From Nitrospirota bacterium (lineage in GTDB: Bacteria > Nitrospirota > Thermodesulfovibrionia > Thermodesulfovibrionales > JdFR-88): a stretch of 8,615 nucleotides of DNA. Made by a program: the position numbers and the translations under genes. Below, piece after piece: positions 1 through 7,409 of the stretch; positions within the stretch are counted from its first letter, which is position 1, and every line of letters starts with the position of its first letter. The stretch is from assembly GCA_021789735.1 (NCBI GenBank), contig JAJYJB010000092.1, forward strand, positions 1 through 8,615. The letters run 5' to 3'. The notes under the pieces are model-generated. The model saw only the letters and a list, made by a program, of their open reading frames with translations, did no database searches and was not told where the DNA came from.

Positions 1-506
1 TCTCCATAGTGGGATATACGAACGCGGGCAAATCCACCCTCCTGAATACCCTTACCCGTTCCTCCACCGCCGTTGAGGACAGGATGTTTGCCACACTGGA
101 CACCGCAAGCAGGCGCATCAGGTTCCCAAGGGAGCGGGAGCTCATCATAACCGATACGGTGGGGTTTATAAGGGATCTGCCCAAAGACCTCATGGCGGCC
201 TTCAGGGCCACTCTTGAAGAGCTGGAGGACGCAACCCTCCTTCTGCATCTTGTGGACGCCGCCAATCCCAGGTTCCCTCAGCAGATAGACTCCGTGCTAA
301 AGATACTGGAGGACCTCGGGCTGTCCAAAAAACCGAGGCTTCTGGTTTTCAACAAGGTGGACATGATGCCGGAGCAGGAGGCCACGGCGCTCAGGACCCG
401 TTACGGGGCCGTTACGATATCCGCACGCGACCCCTCCACCATGGGCCCGCTGCTTGAGAGACTGGAGCATTACGTCTGGGGGCAGCCAGCTGGGCAGGCC
501 GTTTGA
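1..506 (+). CDS. hflX: GTPase HflX, C-terminal part (5' end outside window)
   Basis: The reading frame is already open at the left edge, so this is the 3' part of a longer gene. A GTG at position 9 is an internal Val of the G1 loop, not a start. The visible protein begins at the Walker A/G1 motif GYTNAGKST. It then shows the switch/G3 motif [11 protein letters not shown]4 NKVD and a G5-like ISARD, and ends after about 30 further residues at TGA 504-506. The extended G3 followed by RDLP is characteristic of HflX within the Obg-HflX group. HflX binds the 50S subunit, hydrolyses GTP and splits stalled ribosomes under stress. Its N-terminal nucleotide-binding subdomain lies outside the window. 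The gene is separated from the haem block by 69 bp that contain a promoter-like sequence, so it is probably a separate transcription unit. Family assignment is firm. Confidence 0.93.
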   Translation, partial: SIVGYTNAGKSTLLNTLTRSSTAVEDRMFATLDTASRRIRFPRERELIITDTVGFIRDLPKDLMAAFRATLEELEDATLLLHLVDAANPRFPQQIDSVLKILEDLGLSKKPRLLVFNKVDMMPEQEATALRTRYGAVTISARDPSTMGPLLERLEHYVWGQPAGQAV

Positions 507-528
507 AATCCGGACGGGCCATAAAACA

Positions 529-575
529 GACTGACTCATGAAAAACGGTTGGTAATAGAGGTATAATAGTCAGTC
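529..575 (+). promoter_or_regulatory. Promoter-like region with inverted repeat before the radical SAM gene
   Basis: A perfect -10 hexamer TATAAT lies at 562-567, without a good -35 at the usual distance. It is bracketed by an exact 8-bp inverted repeat, GACTGACT at 529-536 and AGTCAGTC at 568-575. The right arm ends one base before the ATG at 576. If the -10 is used, transcription would begin around 573-576, giving an essentially leaderless mRNA. No well-placed Shine-Dalgarno exists; AGAGG at 557-561 is 14 bases away. The repeat could be an operator for a regulator of haem synthesis, but I do not recognise the site. Confidence 0.45.
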
Positions 576-1658
576 ATGGAATTTGCCCCCAAATGGATAG
601 CCTGGGAGATAACCAGAAGGTGCAACCTGAGATGCGTGCACTGCCGCTCCTCTTCCGAGGCGGAGATCAAGGGGCATCCGGATTTCACGACCAAAGAGGC
701 GTACAGGGTCCTTGAAGACATCGCTTCCTATGCCAAGCCTGTTGTCGTGCTGTCAGGCGGCGAGCCCCTTTTAAGAAATGACGTCTTCGATATAGCAAAG
801 CATGGGACTGGTCTTGGGCTCAGGATGTGCCTGGCCACCAACGGCATGCTTGTCACGGATGAAATATGTGGAGAAATAAAGGGCTCCGGCATAAGGATAG
901 TCTCCCTGAGCCTGGACGGCTCCACCGAGGCGGTGCATGACGACTTCAGGAGCGTGAAAGGCGCGTTCGCCGGGATAACGAACGCCGCGCGGCTCTTCAG
1001 GAAACACGGCATAGAGTTCATAATCAACTCCTCTTTTACGAAGCGTAACCAGGAGGAGATACCGGCGGTCTACAGGCTGGCAAAAGAGCTTGGCGCTACC
1101 GCCTGGTACATGTTCATGATAGTACCCACAGGCAGGGGCGAGGAGATAATGAACGAGCTCATCTCCAAGGAAGAGTATGAGGAAATACTGGAGTGGCACT
1201 ACCGGATGGAGAAGGACGAAAAAGACCTGCTTGTGCGTCCTACCTGTGCGCCGCATTATTACAGGGTGGTGCTGCAAAGGGCAAAGGACGAGAAGGCGAA
1301 GTTCGAGAGAAGGACGCTTAAATTCTCCACGGGAGGGGCCAAGGGATGCCTGGCAGGGCAGCTGATATGTCTTATAGACGTGGACGGAAATGTCCTTCCG
1401 TGCAGTTATTTCCCCAAACCGGCAGGCAATGTCAGGGAGAGCTCCTTCAAGGACATATGGGAGAACTCGGGGCTTTTCGGGGACCTGAGGGATTTTAAAA
1501 GTTACAAGGGCAAGTGCGGCTCCTGCGAGTACATAAACGTCTGCGGCGGGTGCAGGGCAAGGGCTTATTCCGTGTACGGCGATTATATGGCAGAGGAGCC
1601 CTTCTGCAGCCATGTCCCGTTCAAGCTTGCAAAGAAAGAGCGCAAGATTTCTTCTTAA
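576..1658 (+). CDS. ahbD: Radical SAM/SPASM haem-synthesis protein, AhbD (haem b synthase) type
   Basis: This 360-residue protein has the radical SAM CX3CX2C motif at Cys16, Cys20 and Cys23 ([10 protein letters not shown]), followed by SGGEP near residue 60 and a SLDG strand. A CAPHYYR segment (Cys224, His227) and a C-terminal SPASM-like set of cysteines follow: 258, 276, 314, 317, 323, 326 and 344, with CGGCRARAY and MAEEPFC. The order and wording of these motifs match my recollection of AhbD, which uses two Fe-S clusters to decarboxylate two propionates of Fe-coproporphyrin III, giving haem b without oxygen. The related enzymes AhbC and NirJ share the fold and act on sirohaem derivatives, so substrate assignment is less certain than family. 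The gene lies 61 bp upstream of hemE on the same strand, which supports a haem role. Cytosolic; no signal peptide or membrane segment is visible. Confidence 0.78.
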   Translation: MEFAPKWIAWEITRRCNLRCVHCRSSSEAEIKGHPDFTTKEAYRVLEDIASYAKPVVVLSGGEPLLRNDVFDIAKHGTGLGLRMCLATNGMLVTDEICGEIKGSGIRIVSLSLDGSTEAVHDDFRSVKGAFAGITNAARLFRKHGIEFIINSSFTKRNQEEIPAVYRLAKELGATAWYMFMIVPTGRGEEIMNELISKEEYEEILEWHYRMEKDEKDLLVRPTCAPHYYRVVLQRAKDEKAKFERRTLKFSTGGAKGCLAGQLICLIDVDGNVLPCSYFPKPAGNVRESSFKDIWENSGLFGDLRDFKSYKGKCGSCEYINVCGGCRARAYSVYGDYMAEEPFCSHVPFKLAKKERKISS

Positions 1659-1675
1659 AAAAGAAATAGTTTTTT
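1647..1675 (+). terminator. Weak AT-rich hairpin with T-tract, possible attenuator
   Basis: ATTTCTT at 1647-1653 can pair with AAGAAAT at 1661-1667 across a 7-base loop, and a run of six T follows at 1670-1675. The left arm overlaps the end of the radical SAM gene, including part of its stop codon region. The stem is only 7 bp with a single C-G pair, so it would be a leaky terminator at best. It could reduce read-through into hemE. A-rich sequence without a gene fills the rest of the gap to hemE. Confidence 0.25.
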
Positions 1676-1719
1676 AAAAAAGAAAAAGCATTCATTTAAG
1701 GCGGGGGGATCAAAATTCT

Positions 1720-2757
1720 ATGAACGATATTTTTCTTAAGGCCTTAAGGGGCGAAGAGACGCCTTATACTCCGGTCTGGATAATGCGTCAGGCCGGCAGA
1801 TACCTGAAGGAATACAGGGAGGTCAGGGAGGGAGTGGATTTCCTTACCCTCTGCAAGACGCCGGAGCTGGCCGCGAAGGTGACGCTGCAGCCCGTGGACA
1901 TCCTTGGGGTGGATGCGGCCATCCTTTTCTCGGACATCCTAATACCAGTAGAGGCCATGGGGATGAAGCTCGAATTCTCGGAGAAGCACGGTCCGGCGCT
2001 TTCGGAGCCAATAAGGAGCAGGGCGCTGCTTGAGAAGCTGACCGTCCCGGACCCTGAAGACGACATGCCCTTTGTACTCGAGACCGTGAAGCTGCTTAAG
2101 GCGCAGCTGAAGGTCCCCCTCATAGGGTTTTCCGGAGCTCCATTTACCCTGGCGACATACATGATAGAGGGAGGGGGCTCAAAGAATTTCCTTTTCACAA
2201 AGAAGGCAATGTATCAGAACCACGGGGTCTTTACCGGCCTCATGGATAAGATATCAGACACCGTTGTCTCCTATCTGCGCGCGCAGATAAAGGCTGGCGC
2301 CGATGTCGTGCAGCTTTTCGATACCTGGGCCGGGGTGCTCTCGCCGGACGATTACCGGGTCTTTGCCCTGCCTTACGTCAAGCGGATAATAAAGGAGCTT
2401 AAAAGCGAAGGCGCCCCGGTCATCTATTTCGTCAACGGGTGCGCGGGCCTTCTGAAGGACATAAAGACCTCCGGCGCCGCTGCCATAGGCATAGACTGGA
2501 GGGTGGATATAGGAGAGGCTGCCAAAAAGCTCGGTAAAAAGATGGTCATCCAGGGCAACTTGGACCCGTGCGCGCTCCTTCTGCCAAGGGAGATCATGAA
2601 GGAGAAGGTAAAAGACATCCTGGACAAGGCGCGCGCATCCGCAAAGGGGCATATATTCAACCTGGGCCATGGTATTCTGCCCGAGATACCGGTTGAAAAC
2701 GCCAAGGCCCTGGTGGAGCTGGTGCATGAGCTAAGCGGAAAGGCCGCGGTCCGCTGA
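1720..2757 (+). CDS. hemE: Uroporphyrinogen III decarboxylase
   Basis: HemE removes four acetate carboxyl groups from uroporphyrinogen III to give coproporphyrinogen III. The 345-residue length is normal for the family. The first family signature appears as PVWIMRQAGRYLKEYR with Arg23. The catalytic Asp72 lies in LFSDIL, Tyr147 in ATYMIEGGGSKNF (second signature), and His317 in NLGHGILPEIP. Together these are the expected active-site residues of a cofactor-free decarboxylase. The ATG start follows a G-rich Shine-Dalgarno-like run at 1703-1708, and no in-frame alternative closer to it is needed, because the protein begins in the usual place before the first helix. The stop codon overlaps the probable CTG start of hemH, implying translational coupling. 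Its presence shows that the classic uroporphyrinogen-to-coproporphyrinogen route operates here and not only the sirohaem route. Confidence 0.97.
   Translation: MNDIFLKALRGEETPYTPVWIMRQAGRYLKEYREVREGVDFLTLCKTPELAAKVTLQPVDILGVDAAILFSDILIPVEAMGMKLEFSEKHGPALSEPIRSRALLEKLTVPDPEDDMPFVLETVKLLKAQLKVPLIGFSGAPFTLATYMIEGGGSKNFLFTKKAMYQNHGVFTGLMDKISDTVVSYLRAQIKAGADVVQLFDTWAGVLSPDDYRVFALPYVKRIIKELKSEGAPVIYFVNGCAGLLKDIKTSGAAAIGIDWRVDIGEAAKKLGKKMVIQGNLDPCALLLPREIMKEKVKDILDKARASAKGHIFNLGHGILPEIPVENAKALVELVHELSGKAAVR
2737..2756 (+). promoter_or_regulatory. Ribosome binding site and CTG start of hemH inside the hemE end
   Basis: GGAAAGG at 2737-2743 lies 10 bases before CTG at 2754-2756, which overlaps the hemE stop TGA (2755-2757). 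The hemH frame is open from just after an in-frame TGA at 2727-2729. Between that stop and the conserved N-terminal strand there is no ATG, GTG or TTG. CTG is therefore the best start; ATA at 2772 is the other non-standard option. Confidence 0.55.
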
Positions 2758-3722
2758 CCGGAGACGGCCCCATAGGCGTACTGCTTCTTAACCTGGGGGG
2801 CCCGGACAGCCTTGCTTCAGTAAAGCCGTTTCTTCTGAACCTTTTCTCGGACAGGATGATAATGAAACTGGGGCCCGCCCCCCTTCAGAGGCCCATAGCC
2901 TGGGCCATCTCCACCGCCAGGGCAGGAAAGGCGAAAAAGGCATACGCACTCATAGGCGGCAAGTCCCCGCTTAACGAATTCACCGCCTCACAGGCCATGG
3001 CAATCAGGGAGGCGCTGAAAGCGGACGGGGACTTCCGGGTGTATTACGGGATGCGCTACTGGCGCCCTTACATATCCGAGACGGTCCGGCAGATAGACGA
3101 GGACGGAATACGGAGGGTCATTGCGCTTTCGCTTTATCCGCATTATTCCGTTGCGACAACCGGCTCTTCCCTGAATGAGCTTGGCCTTCAGATGAAAAAA
3201 TATCCCATTTCGTGGGGGTCCATAGAATACTGGTGCGACCACCCGCTTTATATCGGGGCGCTGGCGGACATAATAAACAAAGGGCTGGCCTCTTTCGGGG
3301 ACGCCGGTGCGTTCATACTGTTCAGCGCGCACGGCCTGCCCGTCAAAATCGCCAGAAACGACCCCTACGTGGACCACATAAACCGCACGATAACGGCGGT
3401 GGCCGAAAAAGCAGGGATAAAGGCCGGCCGGTTTGCCCTGAGCTATCAATCGCGCACCGGCCCGGTAAAATGGCTTGCCCCTTATACGGACGAGATGCTC
3501 AAGCTGCTTGCGCGGCGCGGAGAGAAGAAGGTGCTTGTGGTGCCCGTAAGCTTCGTTTCCGACCACATTGAGACGCTCTATGAAATAGATATATTATATA
3601 AAGGGCTCGCTTCAGGGCTGGGAATGGAACTGAAGCGCACGCCCGCCCTGAACTCGCACCCGTTTTTGATCGGGGCCTTCAGGGAAATGGTGCTTAAAAA
3701 GAAAAAGGAACTTGGCTGGTAA
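2754..3722 (+). CDS. hemH: Ferrochelatase (proto- or coproporphyrin)
   Basis: HemH inserts Fe2+ into a porphyrin. The first in-frame ATG (2856) would remove the conserved first strand, which is clearly encoded upstream as IGVLLLNLGGPDS followed by VKPFLLNLFSDR. I therefore extend the gene to CTG 2754, giving 322 residues, a normal length; the ATG form would have only 288. On this numbering the porphyrin-loop motif SLYPHYS contains His130, the catalytic metal-site His193 lies in FSAHGLP, and the conserved acidic residue Glu273 lies in SDHIETLYEID. SYQSR and GPVKWLAPYTDEML are also typical. There is no C-terminal cysteine cluster or membrane segment. It overlaps hemE by 4 bases and precedes hemY by 9, so the three are one operon. 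Whether the substrate is protoporphyrin IX or coproporphyrin III cannot be decided by eye. Confidence 0.93.
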   Translation: MTGDGPIGVLLLNLGGPDSLASVKPFLLNLFSDRMIMKLGPAPLQRPIAWAISTARAGKAKKAYALIGGKSPLNEFTASQAMAIREALKADGDFRVYYGMRYWRPYISETVRQIDEDGIRRVIALSLYPHYSVATTGSSLNELGLQMKKYPISWGSIEYWCDHPLYIGALADIINKGLASFGDAGAFILFSAHGLPVKIARNDPYVDHINRTITAVAEKAGIKAGRFALSYQSRTGPVKWLAPYTDEMLKLLARRGEKKVLVVPVSFVSDHIETLYEIDILYKGLASGLGMELKRTPALNSHPFLIGAFREMVLKKKKELGW

Positions 3723-3731
3723 GAAAAAAGC

Positions 3732-5117
3732 TTGAAAGTAGCCATCGTTGGAGGAGGCATATCTGGTCTGTCTTTCGCCTGGTTTCTCATGTCCGGCTCA
3801 AAACAGGGCAGCCAGGCAGAGTCTGTAGAGCCCATTGTGCTCGAAGCGGAAGACAGGCCTGGCGGCAAGATACGGACGGAGAGGACGGGCGGATACCTTC
3901 CGGAATGGGGCGCGAACGGTTTTCTTGACAACAGGCCCCGCACCATTGAGTTTGCGGAGGGCATGGGGCTGAAACCCTTGAGAAGCTCAGATGCCTCAAG
4001 GAAAAGGTTCATTTATATTAAGAGAGGGCTGAAACTCCTTCCGGAGTCGCCCAAGGCCTTTCTGGCCTCAAACGTGCTTACCCCGCTTGGCAAGCTGCGC
4101 ATCGCGCTTGAGCCCTTCATTTCCGCAAAAATGGAAGATGAGACGCTCGCTGATTTCGCGACGAGGCGCCTGGGCAGGGAAGCCTTTGAGAACCTGATAG
4201 ACCCGATGGCTTCGGGCGTTTTTGCGGGTGACCCCGCAAAAATGAGCGTAGAGAGCTGCTTTCCAAAGATAAAAAAGATAGAAAGAGAGTACGGCGGCCT
4301 CATCAAAGGGATGATTAGGCTTGGCCGGGAGGCAAAAAAGGCAGGGAAAGGCCCGGTTGGGGCTGGCCCCGGCGGGACGCTTTCCTCTTTTCCGGGAGGC
4401 CTTGAACAGCTTATAACTGCCGCCAGGACGGCGCTTGGCGAGGAAAGGATAAAGCTTGGCTGCCGGGTGACGGGCATCGAAAAGCTCCAGTCGGGTTACC
4501 GGGTGCATATCGCAGGGAGGCAGAACTCCACTCTGGAGGCCGATTTCGTGGTGCTTGCCTGCCCGGCGTACGAGGCTTCCGCTGTGCTTAGGGATTTCGA
4601 CCCGGGTCTCTCAAAGCTCATCGGGCAGATAGATTACCCATCGGTTTCCGTGGTAAGCCTTGGTTTTAAAAAACAAAAAATCCCTTTTGACGCCTGCGCC
4701 TTCGGGTTTCTGGTGCCTTTTAAGGAGGGCAGGAAGATACTTGGCACCCTTTATGATTCAAGCATTTTCCCTGAAAGGGCCCCGGAGGGACACGTGCTTT
4801 TAAGGGTCATGACCGGAGGGGCCAGGGCCTCGGAGCTGGCGATGCTGCCTGACGAAAAGCTCCTCTCCATTGTGATGGAGGAGCTCGGAGAGATGCTGGG
4901 GCTCAAGGCGGACCCCGATTTCTTAAGGATATTCCGCCATGAGAAGGCAATCCCACAGTACCCGCTAGGGCATTCGGAAAGACTTGAAAAGATGGACAAA
5001 ATGGTTTCTGCACACCCTGGACTCTTCATCACCGGGAACGCCTTCAGGGGCATCTCCATGAACGACTGCATCGACAATTCCTTCAAACTGTCTCAAAATA
5101 TAATAGGCCGTCCATGA
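3732..5117 (+). CDS. hemY: HemY-type FAD-dependent porphyrinogen oxidase
   Basis: This 461-residue protein oxidises protoporphyrinogen IX or, in the Gram-positive type (CgoX), coproporphyrinogen III. The N-terminal Rossmann motif is VGGGISGL (residues 6-13), with Glu38 in VLEAEDRPGGKIRTE as the FAD-ribose ligand. Further family landmarks are the WGANGF strand, RRLGREAFENLIDPMASGVFAGDP, FPGGLEQL, and the C-terminal FAD motif FITGNAFRGISMNDCID. The TTG start at 3732 is required because the GxGxxG motif begins only six codons later. The Shine-Dalgarno is weak, as expected for a gene 9 bp behind hemH and probably reached by reinitiation. A short Ser/Gln-rich insert (about residues 21-33) separates the Rossmann helix from the second strand. 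HemY enzymes normally use oxygen as electron acceptor, in contrast to the oxygen-sensitive AhbD-type protein upstream; another acceptor is possible. Probably cytosolic or membrane-associated; no transmembrane helix stands out. hemG is sometimes used as a symbol, but this is not the flavodoxin type. Confidence 0.93.
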   Translation: MKVAIVGGGISGLSFAWFLMSGSKQGSQAESVEPIVLEAEDRPGGKIRTERTGGYLPEWGANGFLDNRPRTIEFAEGMGLKPLRSSDASRKRFIYIKRGLKLLPESPKAFLASNVLTPLGKLRIALEPFISAKMEDETLADFATRRLGREAFENLIDPMASGVFAGDPAKMSVESCFPKIKKIEREYGGLIKGMIRLGREAKKAGKGPVGAGPGGTLSSFPGGLEQLITAARTALGEERIKLGCRVTGIEKLQSGYRVHIAGRQNSTLEADFVVLACPAYEASAVLRDFDPGLSKLIGQIDYPSVSVVSLGFKKQKIPFDACAFGFLVPFKEGRKILGTLYDSSIFPERAPEGHVLLRVMTGGARASELAMLPDEKLLSIVMEELGEMLGLKADPDFLRIFRHEKAIPQYPLGHSERLEKMDKMVSAHPGLFITGNAFRGISMNDCIDNSFKLSQNIIGRP

Positions 5118-5179
5118 ACCCCTGCTTTGGGCGGCCCGGAAATGTTGTCTTTTCGGCGTGCTGTATGTTACTTTTTCAT

Positions 5180-5361
5180 TAGAACCTGTCGCAAAATTGA
5201 TTTTGAAAGCGAAAGGGAGAGGAAATCGTGACAAACAAGGAAGAAAGAGGAAACCGTCCGGAGGCGCAGCAAAGCTACGCCTCCGGACGGTTTTTTTTGA
5301 TGACGCCGTACGCCGCGCTTTCAGCCTCTTGAAGCCAAAAGGAATTTTGAGCCAGGTTCTA
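5180..5361 (-). mobile_element. MITE-like element, copy 1 (182 bp, with terminal inverted repeats)
   Basis: The ends at 5180-5205 and 5336-5361 form a 26-bp terminal inverted repeat, matching at 22 positions by eye and beginning TAGAACCTG. Both ends carry TA, compatible with a TA target duplication as in Tc1/mariner (IS630-like) or some IS5-group elements. The centre is a 43-base hairpin with a T-tract. The element encodes no credible protein, so it would be mobilised in trans. A second copy in opposite orientation starts at 7407; positions 5250-5326 are identical to the reverse complement of 7442-7518. It fills most of the hemY to DUF465 gap. The remaining 5118-5179 shows nothing I can identify. 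Confidence 0.72.
5251..5298 (+). terminator. Strong rho-independent terminator inside element copy 1
   Basis: A 16-bp perfect stem (AAACCGTCCGGAGGCG pairing with its complement), one C/A mismatch and three more pairs close an AAA loop; the hairpin spans 5251-5293. Eight T (5291-5298) follow on the + strand. This is well placed to end transcripts of the haem operon 130 bases after hemY. On the minus strand there is no comparable T-tract. Confidence 0.85.
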
Positions 5362-5391
5362 GTATAAACGGCGTAAAAAAGGAGGCCCGAT

Positions 5392-5622
5392 ATGAGAGAT
5401 GAGCAGATCGCGGAGATCCTGACCAGGGAGAACGACGAGTTCAAAAAGCTTGTAAGCGAGCACAGAAGCCTGGACAGCCGTATCGCTGGTTTTTCCGGAA
5501 AGCATTACCTTAACTCTGACGAAGAGATGGAAAAAAAGAAGATACAGAAACTCAAGCTCCTCAAAAAAGACCAGATGGAGGAGCTCATAACTAGATACAG
5601 GAAAGGCCACACAGTTAACTGA
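5392..5622 (+). CDS. DUF465 (YdcH-like) small coiled-coil protein
   Basis: This 76-residue, charged, mostly helical protein starts MRDEQIAEIL and contains EFKKLVSEHRSLDSRIA. A short break around SGKHYLNSDEE follows, then a second helix rich in Lys, Leu and Glu (KIQKLKLLKKDQMEELI). The pattern of two helices, with EHR.LD in the first and LKK.KL.LKD.M..LI in the second, is that of the DUF465/YdcH family, whose function is unknown. A textbook GGAGG (5381-5385) stands 6 bases before the ATG, so it is likely well translated. It has no signal peptide or membrane segment. The start lies 30 bp after the MITE-like element, so its promoter must lie within or right beside that element unless it is read from upstream past the terminator. 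ilvD follows 71 bp later on the same strand; a functional link to ilvD is not implied by family knowledge. Confidence 0.8.
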   Translation: MRDEQIAEILTRENDEFKKLVSEHRSLDSRIAGFSGKHYLNSDEEMEKKKIQKLKLLKKDQMEELITRYRKGHTVN

Positions 5623-5672
5623 GCTGTCTTTTTAAATAGTAAAATCTGAGACATTTTCTACTTTAAAAAAGA

Positions 5673-5696
5673 AGGGGAGGAATTTTTTGCGAAATG
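5673..5696 (+). promoter_or_regulatory. Ribosome binding site deciding the ilvD start
   Basis: AGGGGAGG at 5673-5680 is a strong Shine-Dalgarno but lies 13 bases before ATG 5694, longer than usual. The next in-frame ATG, 5757, matches where many IlvD proteins begin but has only GGGG very close upstream. A nearer TTG (5687) is out of frame. I keep 5694 but the true start is open. Confidence 0.5.
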
Positions 5697-7409
5697 GCCC
5701 GCCTTTCAGGGACTAAGAGATCTGCTACGGGTAAGAAGAAACCAGCCTTGGGGAAGATGAAGTCAACGGAGATAAAAAAAGGCATAGAGCGTGTCCCTCA
5801 CAGGGCTCTGCTGTATGCCACTGGTATTCCCAAATCCGAGATGGACAAGCCTTTTATAGGGGTGGCTTCGAGCTTCACGGATATAATACCCGGCCATGTG
5901 GGCATGAGGGACCTGGAGCGGTTCATTGAGAAAGGCGTCCATTCGGGTGGGGGATACCCATTCTTCTTCGGTCTTCCCGGCATATGCGACGGCATAGCCA
6001 TGGGCCACAGCGGCATGTATTATTCGCTGCCATCGCGCGAGCTCATCGCGGACATGGTGGAGACGGTTATGGAGGCGCACAAGCTGGATGGTCTTGTGCT
6101 GCTTACCAACTGCGACAAGATAACCCCGGGCATGCTCATGGGAGCGCTCAGGGTGGATGTCCCTACGGTCGTGGTGACGGCGGGCCCCATGCTCTCAGGC
6201 CATTTAAAGGGGAAGCGCCTCTCGCTTGTGAACGACACCTTCGAGGCGGTAGGCAAGTACAAAAAGGGGCTCATAACCGGCAGCGAGGTGGAGGAGCTTG
6301 AGCTCTGCGCCTGCCCCGGGGCGGGTTCCTGCCAGGGGATGTACACGGCAAACACGATGGCCTGCCTCACGGAATCGATGGGCATGAGCCTGCCTTACTG
6401 TGCCACGGCCCTGGCCGTCTCGGCGCAGAAAAAAAGGATAGCTTTTGAAAGCGGCAGGCGCGTTGTTGAGCTCGTCCGGAAAGGCATAAGGCCCTCAAAG
6501 GTGGTGACGAGGGAGTCCCTTGAAAACGCCATAGTGATAGACCTGGCCTTGGGCGGCTCCACAAATACATGCCTGCACCTGCCCGCCATTGCGCGGGAGG
6601 CCGGCGTGGACATGACCATCGAGGCATTTGACAGGCTCTCTAAAAAGACCCCTCACATAGCCGACATGCTGCCCGGCGGAAGGCATTATCTTGAGGACCT
6701 GGACTACGCTGGAGGTATACCCGCGGTGATGAAGCGGCTCAGGCGTCTGCTTAACGACCATATTACCGTTAGCGGGAAAAAGGTTTTTGAGATAACGGAA
6801 TCAGCAGAGGTGCAGGACCAGGATGTGATCAGGCCCGTGGAACGCCCGTACCACAAGGAGGGCGGAATCGCCGTGCTTGCCGGCAACATCGCGCCGGACG
6901 GCGCCGTGGTGAAGCAGTCGGCCGTAAGCCAGCAGATGATGCGCTTCAAGGGGAAGGCAAGGGTGTTCGATTCAGAGGAAAAGGCAATGAAGGCGATAAT
7001 GGAAGGGAAGATAAAATCCGGCGACGTCGTGGTGATCCGGTATGAGGGCCCAAGGGGCGGCCCAGGGATGCGGGAGATGCTTTCTCCGACCGCCGCTATA
7101 GCGGGGATGGGGCTTGCGGAGTCCGTGGCGCTCATTACGGACGGCAGGTTCTCAGGCGGCACACGCGGGCCGTGCATAGGGCACATATCGCCCGAGGCGA
7201 TGGAAGGCGGGCCCATAGCCGTGATACAGGAGGGGGACATCATCTCCATAGACATACCGGCCAGGAGGCTCAATGTAGAGATAAGCGACGGGGAGATAGC
7301 GAAAAGGCTTGAGGGCTGGAAAAAGCCAAAACCCAAGATAACAAAAGGATGGCTGGCCCGCTATGCAAGAAACGTAAGCTCCGCCGCGACGGGTGCCGTG
7401 CAGAGCTAG
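5694..7409 (+). CDS. ilvD: Dihydroxy-acid dehydratase
   Basis: IlvD dehydrates 2,3-dihydroxy-isovalerate and 2,3-dihydroxy-3-methylvalerate in valine and isoleucine synthesis, using an Fe-S cluster and Mg2+. The 571-residue protein shows the family signatures [15 protein letters not shown] (Cys140), [16 protein letters not shown] (Cys213) and the C-terminal [22 protein letters not shown]. At the place where [2Fe-2S] enzymes such as the mycobacterial one have the third cluster Cys, this protein has Gly67 in DIIPGHVGM, as in the E. coli-like [4Fe-4S] group, suggesting an oxygen-sensitive enzyme. Cys98 (GICDG) is nearby and its role is unclear. About 22 basic residues precede the usual family start [17 protein letters not shown]. 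The natural ending AATGAVQS is followed directly by TAG, whose bases belong to the end of a MITE-like repeat. ilvB lies 324 bp downstream, so both belong to one pathway but may not share a transcript. Confidence 0.97.
   Translation: MARLSGTKRSATGKKKPALGKMKSTEIKKGIERVPHRALLYATGIPKSEMDKPFIGVASSFTDIIPGHVGMRDLERFIEKGVHSGGGYPFFFGLPGICDGIAMGHSGMYYSLPSRELIADMVETVMEAHKLDGLVLLTNCDKITPGMLMGALRVDVPTVVVTAGPMLSGHLKGKRLSLVNDTFEAVGKYKKGLITGSEVEELELCACPGAGSCQGMYTANTMACLTESMGMSLPYCATALAVSAQKKRIAFESGRRVVELVRKGIRPSKVVTRESLENAIVIDLALGGSTNTCLHLPAIAREAGVDMTIEAFDRLSKKTPHIADMLPGGRHYLEDLDYAGGIPAVMKRLRRLLNDHITVSGKKVFEITESAEVQDQDVIRPVERPYHKEGGIAVLAGNIAPDGAVVKQSAVSQQMMRFKGKARVFDSEEKAMKAIMEGKIKSGDVVVIRYEGPRGGPGMREMLSPTAAIAGMGLAESVALITDGRFSGGTRGPCIGHISPEAMEGGPIAVIQEGDIISIDIPARRLNVEISDGEIAKRLEGWKKPKPKITKGWLARYARNVSSAATGAVQS

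Noticed and set aside
9..11. GTG as the start of the HflX gene
   Set aside because: It encodes the Val just before the G1 motif GYTNAGKST; HflX has a long N-terminal domain, so the gene continues to the left of the window.
771..1613. Long minus-strand open frame (280 codons) opposite the radical SAM gene
   Set aside because: The + strand frame has all catalytic cysteines and family motifs; the antisense product has no recognisable domain.
5250..5326. CRISPR repeat or phage attachment site explanation for the repeated core
   Set aside because: Only two copies in opposite orientation 2 kb apart, with a palindromic terminator core and terminal inverted repeats; no spacer array, integrase or tRNA gene is present.
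5158..5367. 69-codon + strand open frame between hemY and the DUF465 gene
   Set aside because: It coincides almost exactly with the MITE-like element, has no ribosome binding site, and is low-complexity basic sequence across the hairpin.
5347..5368. Outward promoter at the right end of element copy 1 (TTGAGC and TATAAA) driving DUF465
   Set aside because: The two hexamers are only 10 bases apart, too close for a sigma-70 promoter, and no better -35 fits TATAAA at 5363-5368.
4965..5444. Minus-strand open frame of 159 codons over the hemY end and element copy 1
   Set aside because: It runs antisense to conserved hemY codons and through the terminator hairpin, and its only 'conservation' is the DNA repeat.
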